A DNA stretch of 32,233 nt from an uncultured Oscillospiraceae bacterium. Lineage in GTDB: Bacteria; Bacillota; Clostridia; Oscillospirales; Ruminococcaceae. How positions within the stretch are numbered: the first letter of the stretch is position 1; each line of letters opens with the position of its first letter. The DNA lies in assembly GCA_934456315.1 (NCBI GenBank), contig CAKSHG010000006.1, positions 1 through 32,233 of the forward strand, in the 5' to 3' direction. A model generated the notes under the pieces. That model did no database searches. It was not told where the DNA came from and saw nothing but the letters and a program-made list of their open reading frames with translations. A program made the translations under genes and the position numbers. Of this stretch, positions 24,345-32,197 are shown in pieces.

Positions 24345-25895
24345 TTATTCTGCTCCTGTTTTTATTTCCGGGAAAAGCGGCGTCACGTTAAGCGTGAAAT
24401 TGCATCGGTCAGCGTTTCCTCTGGTGTTGCGCTCCGTTTTTATGTATTCAGCCCGGCTGATTATCGTCTTTAGCAGACGATTTTTCTCCTCCGGTGTGGA
24501 CTGCGAGTAAATGTCCATCACACGCTCTGCCCTGGGGATTATCTGCGCACAAAGCTGCCGATCGCCCTCAGCCTCGCTGACTTCCTGCTCAGCCTGCCAC
24601 AGATTCTCCGAAAGCCGCGCCCTTCGCTTTTCGAGCGCTTCCATACGCTCCCGGAATTCCCCGGCAGAATACACTCCCTGTTCCAGGAACGAATATATTC
24701 TCTCGCGCTGGCTGTCAAGTTTAGTCAGTTCAGCGCGTACCTTATCGGCTGCTGTCCGCTCCGCTTTCGCAGTATCTGCGGCAGGCTTCCGGCTGACATT
24801 CACGCGGCAGTCGTTGAGCCACCGCGCCACGCCCTCAACGAGAGCGCTTTCAATAAGCTCCAGCTTTGCGGACACATTGCCGCAATTCCGGTTCGGGCAG
24901 CGGAGTGTATCGCTGTGATTCCTGCTGCCAGTCCCGAGCCTTGTCATCATGCTGCCGCACATACCGCAGTATACCAGCCCGGACAACGGATTTCGCAGCT
25001 CCGTGTTTTCCTTTTTGTGCGGTATCCTGCGGTTGTTCAGGAACTGCTGCGCCTGATCGAATTCCTCCTCGCTTATCAGCGCCGGGTGCAGTCCCTGTGC
25101 GATTATGCAGTCAGGATTTTCACGCCGACGTGTCGTGACGATACCGTCTGTCAGGCTCTTTTCCTCCCTCCGGTACTGCCAGCGAATCTTGCCGCAGTAA
25201 ACCGGATTTCTCAGGATATCCTTGATCGAAGCGCTGCTCCACGAACTGCCCTTTCGCGGAGTCACGCCCATCATATCGAGCCGTCCTGCGATGGCGTTGC
25301 AGCCCATTCCGCTGATACACATGGAGTATATCTGTTTCACAATGTCGCTTTCGGAATTCGGCGACAGTGTAAATCCTCGTCCTCTTTCGACTTTGACTTT
25401 ATCATAACCGTAGGGCGGCGTGCTTCCGATAAAATGCCCCTCCTTTACGGAAGCGATACGCCCTCGCATTATCCGCCGGGAAATCGCCTTGTATTCCCGC
25501 CGTGCCATGAACAGCTCAAAATCAACGTATTCCTCATCGCTTTCACGGCTCTGGTCGTACACCTTTGACGGCGTGATTATCAGCGTCCCGGAGATACGGA
25601 ATGTGTTCGACACCCTCGCCTGGTCCGCGCTGTTTCCTCTTGCCAGGCGGTCTATATCCATGCATAGTACTCCCGTCCAGCGCCCCTGCTCCACCTCCCG
25701 CAGAAGCTGCTTCATTTTCGGACGCGCGTCAATGCTTTCGCCGGAGATGATTTCTTCGTAAACAGCGCCTATTTCCAGTCCGTGCCGAGCCGCATAGTCA
25801 AGGAGCGCCGCCCGGTGCCTTGCCAGTGTTTCGCCCTGTCCCATGGCTTCTGCGTCAAGGTCTGCCCGGGATTTTCGCAGGTAAACAGCGTACAT
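24345..25895 (-). CDS. Large serine recombinase B
   Basis: A 516-residue paralogue of recombinase A with the same architecture. The resolvase domain starts YAVYLRKSRADLD with catalytic Ser9 and includes MDIDRLARGNSADQA. The recombinase domain has TPPYGYDKVKVERGRGF and ILRNPVYCGKIRW. The zinc ribbon has YCGMCG and CPNRNC, and a long Arg/Glu-rich coiled coil follows. I use ATG 25895; a GTG at 25904 is possible. With that start both recombinases have identical length. The start overlaps the stop of a small ORF, as in copy A. Divergence between the copies is substantial, so they are not a recent duplication. Confidence 0.85.
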   Translation of the reverse strand: MYAVYLRKSRADLDAEAMGQGETLARHRAALLDYAARHGLEIGAVYEEIISGESIDARPKMKQLLREVEQGRWTGVLCMDIDRLARGNSADQARVSNTFRISGTLIITPSKVYDQSRESDEEYVDFELFMARREYKAISRRIMRGRIASVKEGHFIGSTPPYGYDKVKVERGRGFTLSPNSESDIVKQIYSMCISGMGCNAIAGRLDMMGVTPRKGSSWSSASIKDILRNPVYCGKIRWQYRREEKSLTDGIVTTRRRENPDCIIAQGLHPALISEEEFDQAQQFLNNRRIPHKKENTELRNPLSGLVYCGMCGSMMTRLGTGSRNHSDTLRCPNRNCGNVSAKLELIESALVEGVARWLNDCRVNVSRKPAADTAKAERTAADKVRAELTKLDSQRERIYSFLEQGVYSAGEFRERMEALEKRRARLSENLWQAEQEVSEAEGDRQLCAQIIPRAERVMDIYSQSTPEEKNRLLKTIISRAEYIKTERNTRGNADRCNFTLNVTPLFPEIKTGAE

Positions 25896-25897
25896 TG

Positions 25898-26098
25898 CTA
25901 GCACACAGGCATTTCACGACTGCTCCGCAGATCTCCACGGAGTTGTCGGAGCTGCAATTCCTGCGCTATCTGCTCGGCAGTGCTTCTCATGTTCTCACGA
26001 CGAAAGGCAAGCTCCTGCTCGCTGGAGTTTATATACCCATCGTCGCTGAAATTCACAGCGGCACCGCATGAAGAAGTGCAGGATAATATCATGCCCAT
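25898..26098 (-). CDS. Small ORF coupled to recombinase B (66 aa)
   Basis: Counterpart of the 56-aa ORF before recombinase A. It has SDDGYINSSEQELAFRREN followed by STAEQIAQEL, aligning with the other copy at Asp-Asp, the ExEL-x-RR run and the TA-x-x-I-x-x-EL helix. The N-terminus carries Cys residues (SCTSSCGAAV) absent from the first copy. ATG 26098 is chosen for its spacing after GAGGTG; in-frame ATG 26104 and GTG 26107 overlap the RBS. Its last bases overlap the recombinase frame. Function unknown. Confidence 0.6.
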   Translation of the reverse strand: MGMILSCTSSCGAAVNFSDDGYINSSEQELAFRRENMRSTAEQIAQELQLRQLRGDLRSSREMPVC

Positions 26099-26180
26099 AT
26101 TCATCACCTCGCTTGATTATATGGCGTATTGGTTGTACAGTATCTTCTTTCCTGGGCACTTAATAAACGATGATGTATAA

Positions 26181-26339
26181 GGTCACCTCTAAAAACCTTG
26201 TTTGAGTGAAAATGTGTATAGCACACCGACTGCTTCTTCAAACCTCCTCGTAAGGCATACAGCCTTACTTCGTCGGCTTTCATCGCATTCGGCGCACTCT
26301 GCCCATTTTCCCTTTTCAAACCGGTTTTTAGAGGTTCCC
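26181..26339. mobile_element. MITE-like element 2, 159 bp
   Basis: The same 17-base ends as element 1 (GGTCACCTCTAAAAACC and GGTTTTTAGAGGTTCCC), and it shares the internal CTTCGTCGGCTTTC. It is longer by an insert holding a small hairpin (GTAAGGCATACAGCCTTAC). ATAA occurs on both sides (26177-26180 and 26340-26343), again a 4-bp duplication. It lies upstream of the recombinase B module and ends 42 bases before a plus-strand promoter. Confidence 0.8.
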
Positions 26340-26381
26340 ATAAAAAATTTGACGCATATCAGTCTGTTTTGGTTTTACCTC

Positions 26382-26410
26382 TTGATTTTTTTTGTAATTT
26401 ATGTTATACT
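26382..26410 (+). promoter_or_regulatory. Promoter upstream of the duplicated-domain lipoprotein gene
   Basis: TTGATT (26382-26387), 17 bases, then TATACT (26405-26410). The transcript would have a leader of about 220 bases before the lipoprotein ATG at 26635. That leader contains an unsupported frame of about 45 codons from GTG 26480 region to a TAA before 26610 with a hydrophobic stretch (FIGVIALGGVLI) but no ribosome site, so I do not call it a gene. Confidence 0.7.
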
Positions 26411-26634
26411 TTATACAAATTAATTTCTTTCTGTAATTTTCAAGCATTAAATATATCGCCGCAAGATTTGCAGTGCGTGTTTACAATAAGCAATGTCTAT
26501 TTATAGGCGTAATAGCACTGGGCGGCGTATTGATTCAGCAGACGCTCAGAAACCGTGCACTATTACTTTGGAAGATAAATCCGTTCCACCTGCCCGCAAT
26601 TTGCTAACATGAGAATTTCAGGAGGTGACCAAGC

Positions 26635-27504
26635 ATGAAAAAGAACTATAAATGCAGGGTGACAATAATTATGACGATTCTATCACTCCTTTTCGGATGC
26701 AGCGGAAATAAAAAATACAATGCCGATGACATCATTGGTGCCAGCACCTCGTATTACGGCACGGAGTGCGATCCGGTGTATGCATTCTCCCTGCAAAAGC
26801 AGGACGAAAACTGGCTTTTTTCCGCTAGCTGCTATGTGCAGAGTAAGGAAGGCCGGTATACATCTTTCGATTCATTCCCTATTCCGGCTGAAGACGCGGA
26901 GGGATTTCTTGAGATCATCAGAGAGGAAGACGAGATCAGCCGGCTCAGCAAATACCGACCGCTGAGTATTCTCCATGCAGCCGACGCACCGACAAACAGC
27001 TCCGTAATGACTTTTTCCGATGGAAACAGCATAGAAAAGGAAACCGCTTTCTGTGACAAGGCGCTCAGATATCTCTATTCTCTTGCAGAAAAGCACTATG
27101 AAACGGCAGAAAACGTTGAAATAACGTCTGTCTTTGTGAGCTGCAGCAGCATGGATCATTCCTCTTCATACTCATATACGCTTGAAAAGGATGAAAACAC
27201 CTGGTATTTTTCGTTCGACGCGGTTATCGACGGCAGCGGCGCACATACAGAAGTTGAAAGACAAAAGATAAATGAAAACGACGCGGAGGAAATACTCCGG
27301 ATCATAAAAAACCGGCAGCTCGTAACAATGGTCAGACAGTATGAGGAGCCGGACGACGATGGCTTGATCGCTCTTGATGAAACCACATACAGACTCTCGT
27401 TTGACTTTACGGACGGTACATCAAAATCCGCACCGATAGAAGCAGGAGAAGAACTCATCAGCGCTTTCTATGCACTTGCAGCAGAAAATATACATCAAGG
27501 CTGA
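26635..27504 (+). CDS. Lipoprotein of unknown function with an internal duplication
   Basis: A 289-residue lipoprotein: basic start, hydrophobic IIMTILSLLF, then GCSG with the lipidation Cys near residue 22. The mature part consists of two similar halves (about 35-150 and 157-285). Each has a strand YxFSLQKQDENWLFSAS or YSYTLEKDENTWYFSFD, then an acidic EDAEGFLEIIREE or NDAEEILRIIKNR helix, then a VMTFSDGNSIEKE or LSFDFTDGTSKSA strand, then a closing helix with FYALA or LYSLA. So a single-domain ancestor was duplicated. AGGAGGTGA precedes the ATG. I do not recognise the family; a surface sensor or binding role is only a guess. Confidence 0.75.
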   Translation: MKKNYKCRVTIIMTILSLLFGCSGNKKYNADDIIGASTSYYGTECDPVYAFSLQKQDENWLFSASCYVQSKEGRYTSFDSFPIPAEDAEGFLEIIREEDEISRLSKYRPLSILHAADAPTNSSVMTFSDGNSIEKETAFCDKALRYLYSLAEKHYETAENVEITSVFVSCSSMDHSSSYSYTLEKDENTWYFSFDAVIDGSGAHTEVERQKINENDAEEILRIIKNRQLVTMVRQYEEPDDDGLIALDETTYRLSFDFTDGTSKSAPIEAGEELISAFYALAAENIHQG

Positions 27505-27576
27505 TAATCCTTATTATGCAGAAAAGACCCGCATGTAACTCTTTGGATCAAGAAAACGAATCCGCTCTGAGAACCG

Positions 27577-27619
27577 CCCCGAAACGGGGAGAAAGGAAAG
27601 CTTTCGCCCGTCGAAAGCT
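27577..27619 (+). promoter_or_regulatory. Structured translation-initiation leader
   Basis: A CCCCG-AAA-CGGGG hairpin is followed by the purine-rich GAGAAAGGAA, then a second perfect 8-bp hairpin, AGCTTTCG-CCCGT-CGAAAGCT (27599-27619), which ends directly at the ATG of the next gene. With the second stem folded, the ribosome site would be brought to normal distance from the ATG; unfolded it is about 22 bases away. This could regulate initiation. Confidence 0.4.
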
Positions 27620-28906
27620 ATGGTAAAGATCATGAACAGAATTACTTCTCTCATCTCAGCGATATCTATCTTTATTTCCTGCATTGCCGGATACAGAATC
27701 GAAAACACTGAATTTGACGACCTGGAAGCTCTCGCAATATCCGCCGCCCTTTCCTACCGCACACTGGCATGGAACGGCAGCATTGACACGGACACGCCGG
27801 AGTTCGCATGGAACACGGCGGGCTGGTATGCGGCATACAAGGCGAATCTCGAATTTTCAGACGACGCCGTGCTGTCCGGGGACCAGCTGAAGGAAATTCA
27901 GAATGTCATACTGAGCGGTGAGGCTGCCGCTGTTCCTCCGGATACAGTCAGCACAAAACGCGTGGTCAAAGACGGCAAAACCTGCTGGGAATTCCCCGAA
28001 ATCAACGACTACTTTCACTCGTATCTCGGAGTTTTCTCAGAGGTGAACTGCGAGAAAACCGGAGACAGCACATTCGTAGTCACGATACGCGAGCATCTGC
28101 GCTTCAACGCAGTCGAGGAGATCGTATTCAGCATCGGGTTCAATAAGGAAAACGACGGCTATTCACTCTCCGAGTTCAGCCGCAGCGAGTTTTACGACCT
28201 TGATTTTACGCCGGAACTTCTTCATGACGCAAATCTTCTTTCAAACCTGATCCCGATATACGGGAATATTACCATTACCGAGGATTACTCAAACGGATTC
28301 GGGGCGATCTCCCATGCAGTCAAAACTGACAACGGATATGCTTTCTGGATTGATGGAGGGTCAGTTGGACACTATGATGAGTACAGCTTTTACACCAACG
28401 ACAACGGCAAGGTCAGCGTAATGCCTGCCGACACTTCACCCGAATGGCTCGATGATTATGTCGCCAACATGATGCTTCCGGGCGATGGAGCGGACTTTAT
28501 CCGCCTCACCTGCACTCAGGAAGAAGAAATATTCTTCATAGATTATGGTTCTTCAAGCACCGTATATACTGTTGACCGCGGAACTCTCGCACTGAAGAAG
28601 GTCGAGTCGTTCGATGAAAATGACGTGTCATACTACACTGTAAAGTTTGACTATGGAAAGAAAGTTACCGAGCCGGATACGATCGCAGCGTGGAAAAAGC
28701 CGCTGCGCACCGTGACGCTCAATCTTCTCTACTCTGATGGCAGAACGGTAAAACAGACTTTCCGGATCCCCTCGGACTGGGAGTTTGATGCGGCTGAGTA
28801 CTGCCGGTGGGGTACGGTGTACATGGATAAAGGCTGCACCAAACCGTATAAATATCCTGGGAACGGGATAAACTACACACTTTATGTCTGCGAAGGCGCA
28901 GGCTGA
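27620..28906 (+). CDS. Exported protein of unknown function
   Basis: A 428-residue protein that opens with a hydrophobic segment (ITSLISAISIFISCIAGY), probably a signal peptide or lipoprotein-like signal with Cys near residue 20, although the sequence after it (IAGYR) is not a standard lipobox. The remainder is acidic and strand-rich, with many Tyr/Phe and a C-terminal section DRGTLALKKVESFDENDVSY. The pattern recalls surface-exposed beta-rich proteins, but I recognise no family. ATG 27620 lies right after a hairpin; ATG 27632 (MNRITSL) is an alternative. It follows the duplicated lipoprotein on the same strand and precedes a DUF-type gene. Confidence 0.65.
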   Translation: MVKIMNRITSLISAISIFISCIAGYRIENTEFDDLEALAISAALSYRTLAWNGSIDTDTPEFAWNTAGWYAAYKANLEFSDDAVLSGDQLKEIQNVILSGEAAAVPPDTVSTKRVVKDGKTCWEFPEINDYFHSYLGVFSEVNCEKTGDSTFVVTIREHLRFNAVEEIVFSIGFNKENDGYSLSEFSRSEFYDLDFTPELLHDANLLSNLIPIYGNITITEDYSNGFGAISHAVKTDNGYAFWIDGGSVGHYDEYSFYTNDNGKVSVMPADTSPEWLDDYVANMMLPGDGADFIRLTCTQEEEIFFIDYGSSSTVYTVDRGTLALKKVESFDENDVSYYTVKFDYGKKVTEPDTIAAWKKPLRTVTLNLLYSDGRTVKQTFRIPSDWEFDAAEYCRWGTVYMDKGCTKPYKYPGNGINYTLYVCEGAG

Positions 28907-28937
28907 AGTCATAATTCATTCTGAAAGGAGTTTAAAA

Positions 28938-29519
28938 ATGGGAATCTTCGACAAACTTAAAAGCACGGCCAATCAGGCGATCAACACAGCCGCAAACTCG
29001 GCAGCGTCTGCAATAGGCTCAAAACGTGAAACTTTCACGTTCACTGCGCTTCCTGAAAGCCTGGCGGAGATGCAGGCGCTTCCGGAGGCTTGCATGGATT
29101 CGCCGTTCAAGACGGCTGCCCTGACTGTCCTCGCACTTTGCGCTTATGCGGCGGATAAGAATATCGGCACTGAGATGCTGAATTTCCTGCGCGGGCCGCG
29201 CCCCCTGAACGGACAGGAAATATCTTTCCTGAATGACCGGTTCCGCGATGGAAAGACTTATCTGCCGTTCACTTACTTCGCTGGCTCGACGCCTGAGAAC
29301 AACTATACTCCTGCACAGCCATATTCGATCGTTATAGAATCGAATCACGTATCCGGTCAGGAGCCTGGCTACATGAAGCTCTTTATTCCCTGCGGCGGGG
29401 CGGATTCCCCACGGCCGATAAAGCTGCGTCAGCGTGGTTCTGATGGTAAATGGTTCCTGTGGGAACAGTATCTGCTGACAGGCGTCCGCACGCCGAAATC
29501 TGAGGACCCATGGGCATAA
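28938..29519 (+). CDS. DUF-type cytoplasmic protein
   Basis: 193 residues from an ATG with AAAGGAG 7 bases upstream. The N-terminus is an Ala/Asn-rich helix (GIFDKLKSTANQAINTAANS). The body contains LPESLAEMQALPEACMDSPF, FKTAALTVLALCAYA and a conserved-looking KLFIPCGGADSPRPIKLRQR, followed by GKWFLWEQYLLTGVR. Firmicute proteins of similar make-up carry an unnamed DUF (I recall the DUF6935 group, low certainty). No signal peptide. The function is unknown. Confidence 0.75.
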   Translation: MGIFDKLKSTANQAINTAANSAASAIGSKRETFTFTALPESLAEMQALPEACMDSPFKTAALTVLALCAYAADKNIGTEMLNFLRGPRPLNGQEISFLNDRFRDGKTYLPFTYFAGSTPENNYTPAQPYSIVIESNHVSGQEPGYMKLFIPCGGADSPRPIKLRQRGSDGKWFLWEQYLLTGVRTPKSEDPWA

Positions 29520-29571
29520 CTCGTTTGACGGATCAATGAGCTATATACTAATTGACAAAGGAGGCGTCACA

Positions 29572-29979
29572 ATGAACATTATCGGGAAATGGAAAGTCAG
29601 GGAATTACTGTTCCCAGCTGACGACGGTACGGTGTCCTACACGCCGGACAATCTGCCTGAGGGAGATTGCGCTGACGAGATCATCATGATGCTCACGAAC
29701 AGGATCGAATTTACCGAAGACGGCTTGATGAACACGCTTATGCGCGTTCCTGAGGATAAGCTCGAATTGGCAAAGTCGCAGGGCGCCGTGATCGACGAGG
29801 ACGGATTCGCACCGATTGAACAGACCACGTGGAAAGAGGAGAACGGAAAGTTCTTCTATGACACCAAGGTCGAGGGTGAAGTTCTGGGAGAGACTGTAGA
29901 CCCGTTCGCCGAAATACCGGTGGATGAGAACGGATGTCTGACCATCGCATTCGGCACGATGATCCTTGAGCGTGTGTAA
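29572..29979 (+). CDS. Small lipocalin-like hypothetical protein
   Basis: 135 residues from ATG 29572 with AAAGGAGG 7 to 8 bases upstream. The opening IIGKWKVRELLF is the GxW start commonly seen in small calycin/lipocalin-like domains, and strands such as TTWKEENGKFFYDTKVEG and CLTIAFGTMILERV at the end fit a barrel. There is no signal peptide, so it is probably cytoplasmic. An upstream in-frame ATG at 29536 is rejected because the RBS lies after it. Same strand as, and 52 bases from, the DUF-type gene. Confidence 0.7.
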   Translation: MNIIGKWKVRELLFPADDGTVSYTPDNLPEGDCADEIIMMLTNRIEFTEDGLMNTLMRVPEDKLELAKSQGAVIDEDGFAPIEQTTWKEENGKFFYDTKVEGEVLGETVDPFAEIPVDENGCLTIAFGTMILERV

Positions 29980-30103
29980 GACAATATTTGGTTCTGGCGG
30001 ATCATTTATCGGAGGTGTGCTCACAGCGTCCAGATTGGCTGCTTTCAGCACATACGGAAAACACATCTTTGATGGCACAGTAAGATTCACAAAGCAGGCA
30101 TAA
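29966..30103 (+). CDS. Possible short ORF or gene remnant (45 codons)
   Basis: An open frame overlaps the end of the lipocalin-like gene in another frame and reads SVCKTIFGSGGSFIGGVLT, then TYGKHIFDGTVRFTKQA before TAA. Composition is protein-like and the Gly-rich hydrophobic stretch is unusual for random DNA. The only starts are TTG 29966 or GTG 29972 without a clear ribosome site. It may be the tail of a deleted gene. Confidence 0.25.
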   Translation: MSVCKTIFGSGGSFIGGVLTASRLAAFSTYGKHIFDGTVRFTKQA

Positions 30104-30106
30104 TAC

Positions 30107-30141
30107 AAAAGAGAGCGGACATTGTAAGTCAGCTCTCTTTT
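30107..30141. terminator. Bidirectional terminator
   Basis: A perfect 10-bp stem, AAAAGAGAGC against GCTCTCTTTT with a 15-base loop. The outer A and T runs make it suitable for both directions. It lies between the plus-strand hypothetical genes and the convergent minus-strand redox operon. Confidence 0.8.
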
Positions 30142-30227
30142 CTGTGTGCATGGAATATAAGGCGGCGCTTTGCAAGCATTATTTATCGGGGTTGAATAAC
30201 ATCGTCTTCCACGACTGCATTATCATG

Positions 30228-31109
30228 TCAATTTTCTGAATTTGCTTTACTTATGGTATCAAGAAGCTTGTTGAGGTTTTCCTCGCTGTCTATGCCGCCG
30301 AGAAGCGGCTCGCCGACTATGTTTCCGTTTTTATCGATCACATATGTGGTCGGAAACGCCATTATTCCGAGTGAGAACTTGCCTGCGTCGCTTGCGGAAT
30401 CAAAATAAATATTGCGGTATGAAGCACCCTTTGTTTCAAGTATCTGCTTAGCGGTTTCGATGTTCTGTTCGTTGCCGTCCAGGGTTTCAACGTTTATTCC
30501 GATAACCTCGCCGCCCTGTTCGCTTATTCTCTTGTTCAGCTTGTCAAGCTCGCCAAGTTCCGCAACGCAGGGCTTGCAGCCGTTGAACCAGAAGTTCACG
30601 ACCGTAAATTCATTGTTGGAAAACAGGCTGCTGTCGACCTTGTTTCCGTCAAGATCGTATCCGTCAAACTGCGGGAAAGAGTTCGCCGAAGCTGTATCCG
30701 GCGCTGTATCGCCCTGCGGAAGCTGCGCTATCTGGTTTTCAATATCGCGTATTTTTTCCGCTCCTGTGCGCAGAGTTTCGTATTCCTCGTCAGTGAACTG
30801 ATCCTTTGCCTTTTCAATGGCGTCAAGCAGGAACTCGCCGTAGTTCTTGCTCAGGTCGCTGTCCGTGACGTTTTTGTCCATAGCGCCGAACACCTTTTCC
30901 CACAGCTCCTGGTTTTCGGAGAGTATCTTGTTTTCTTCGTCAAGCAGATCCTGTTCAGTTACAGAGCCGCTGTCCGCAGTCTGGGTATTCTGCGCTGGCT
31001 GTGAGGACTGACCCTCCTGCCCCGGCTGTGAAGTCTGGCTGCCGCAGGCAGTGAGCGAAATCGCCATAATAAGGCAGGCTGCGATTGATGTTATCTTGTT
31101 TCTGTTCAT
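30228..31109 (-). CDS. TlpA/ResA-like thiol-disulfide lipoprotein
   Basis: A membrane-anchored extracytoplasmic thioredoxin-like protein of 293 residues. The lipoprotein signal ends LTAC-GSQ (Cys22), followed by a Gln/Ser/Gly-rich linker (25-50) and a helical region (55-125). The thioredoxin-like domain (about 150-285) has VVNFWFNGCKPC with active-site Cys178 and Cys181, and the cis-Pro motif GIMAFPTTYVIDKNG. It is expected to reduce or isomerise disulfides outside the cell, probably fed with electrons by the polyferredoxin encoded just upstream. The start ATGA overlaps the polyferredoxin stop. Confidence 0.88.
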   Translation of the reverse strand: MNRNKITSIAACLIMAISLTACGSQTSQPGQEGQSSQPAQNTQTADSGSVTEQDLLDEENKILSENQELWEKVFGAMDKNVTDSDLSKNYGEFLLDAIEKAKDQFTDEEYETLRTGAEKIRDIENQIAQLPQGDTAPDTASANSFPQFDGYDLDGNKVDSSLFSNNEFTVVNFWFNGCKPCVAELGELDKLNKRISEQGGEVIGINVETLDGNEQNIETAKQILETKGASYRNIYFDSASDAGKFSLGIMAFPTTYVIDKNGNIVGEPLLGGIDSEENLNKLLDTISKANSEN

Positions 31110-32026
31110 TTGGTTATCTCCTTTGTTTCATCTGAATTGCCGGCTTTATCTCCGGATTTATTTCCGAACCCGTATTTGTAGCATATTGCTCCGGTCGGGC
31201 AGGATTTCATGCACATTCCGCAGCGGATACACTCGGAATGGTTGGGGCTTTTTGTGATGTCAACGTCCATCTTGCAGGCTTTTGCGCAGGCGCCGCAGGA
31301 AACGCACTTGCTCTTGTCAACTTTCATCTGGAAAAGCGAAACATGGTTCAGCAGCGCATAAACTGCTCCCAGCGGACAGATCCATTTGCAGAACGGCCGG
31401 TAAATAAACATACTTGCCGTGACAACCGCCAGCAGAACGCCGGTTTTCCAGGAGAACAGCGCTCCGAGAGCGCTGCGTATGCCCTCGTTTGCTATCGCCA
31501 GCGGAATAGCGCCCTCCACAACTCCCTGCGGGCATATATACTTGCAGAAGAACGGGTCGCCCATTCCAAGCTCGTTTACAACGATCAGCGGTAGCATTAT
31601 AACAAAAACTCCCAGTATTACATATTTCAAATACCTCAGCGGCTTCAGCTTTCTGGTGGACAGCTTCGGCACCGGGATCTTATGCAGAAGCTCCTGAAGC
31701 CAGCCGAAAGGGCACAGAAAGCCGCAGATAAATCGTCCCAGAAGTACTCCCATAAGAATGAGCGAACCTGTGATGTAATAGGAAAATTTGAATTTCGATG
31801 AGCCTATGACCGCCTGAAACGCGCCGATAGGACACGCTCCAGCGGCTCCGGGGCAGGAATAGCAGTTAAGTCCCGGAACGCAGGCGTATTTCCCTTTTCC
31901 CTGATATAACGTTCCCTTAAAGAAATTCGGCAGGTGGATATTTGTCAGTATTGCGGCTGCCGCTTGTATCAGCCAACGGAAACGGGCAAGGAAACATATC
32001 TTTTTAGTTTTTTTCTTCTTATCCAA
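31106..32026 (-). CDS. Membrane polyferredoxin, 4Fe-4S (NapH/RdxA-like)
   Basis: A 306-residue integral membrane iron-sulfur protein. About four to five hydrophobic segments alternate with Cys motifs: CYSCPGAAGACPIG near 50-65, FICGFLCPFGW, FFCKYICPQG and FCKWICPLG, the last three being the repeated CxxxCP type of NapH-like proteins. The C-terminus has two classical clusters, CVSCGACAKACK and CIRCGMCMKSCP. It probably moves electrons across or along the membrane to the TlpA-like partner. TTG 32026 is the start: it overlaps the mini-protein stop by 8 bases, and no ATG is available near the beginning. Confidence 0.88.
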   Translation of the reverse strand: MDKKKKTKKICFLARFRWLIQAAAAILTNIHLPNFFKGTLYQGKGKYACVPGLNCYSCPGAAGACPIGAFQAVIGSSKFKFSYYITGSLILMGVLLGRFICGFLCPFGWLQELLHKIPVPKLSTRKLKPLRYLKYVILGVFVIMLPLIVVNELGMGDPFFCKYICPQGVVEGAIPLAIANEGIRSALGALFSWKTGVLLAVVTASMFIYRPFCKWICPLGAVYALLNHVSLFQMKVDKSKCVSCGACAKACKMDVDITKSPNHSECIRCGMCMKSCPTGAICYKYGFGNKSGDKAGNSDETKEITK

Positions 32027-32162
32027 TTCCTACACACTCCATACACAGCCGTATCGCCTTTGACAGAACAGTTTCCGCCTCTCCGCGCCATATCCCGAAA
32101 CATATCATCAATATTCCGGCAAGCAGCAGAAGCGACTGTACAAGCGCTTTTTTTCTTGTCAT
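32019..32162 (-). CDS. CD1871A-type CXXC-motif mini-protein (47 aa)
   Basis: A small membrane protein: basic start, one hydrophobic helix (SLLLLAGILMICFGIW), RGEAETVLSKAIRLC, and the ending CMECVGIG with a CxxC pair. This matches the CD1871A family of CXXC mini-proteins that accompany polyferredoxin and TlpA-like genes in Firmicutes. A strong GGAGG lies upstream of the ATG and a TATAAT box is 30 bases further. It is the first gene of the redox operon; the CxxC may relay electrons or metal between the partners. Confidence 0.82.
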   Translation of the reverse strand: MTRKKALVQSLLLLAGILMICFGIWRGEAETVLSKAIRLCMECVGIG

Positions 32163-32191
32163 GATTTTATCCTCCGTTCTTTGATGATATG

Positions 32192-32197
32192 ATTATA
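32192..32197 (-). promoter_or_regulatory. Probable -10 box of the redox operon promoter
   Basis: A perfect TATAAT on the minus strand, 30 bases upstream of the mini-protein ATG. No convincing -35 is visible at 16-18 bases; the best candidate, TTAACA, is 21 bases away. Confidence 0.5.

Noticed and set aside
22407..26339. attL/attR sites of a specific integrative element for the recombinases
   Set aside because: No pair of repeats flanks either recombinase in the expected arrangement; the only strong repeats are MITE ends and the 24-mer, whose link to the recombinases is unproven.
26480..26610. A hydrophobic frame of about 45 codons in the lipoprotein leader
   Set aside because: It has no ATG and no ribosome site, and lies inside the probable untranslated leader.
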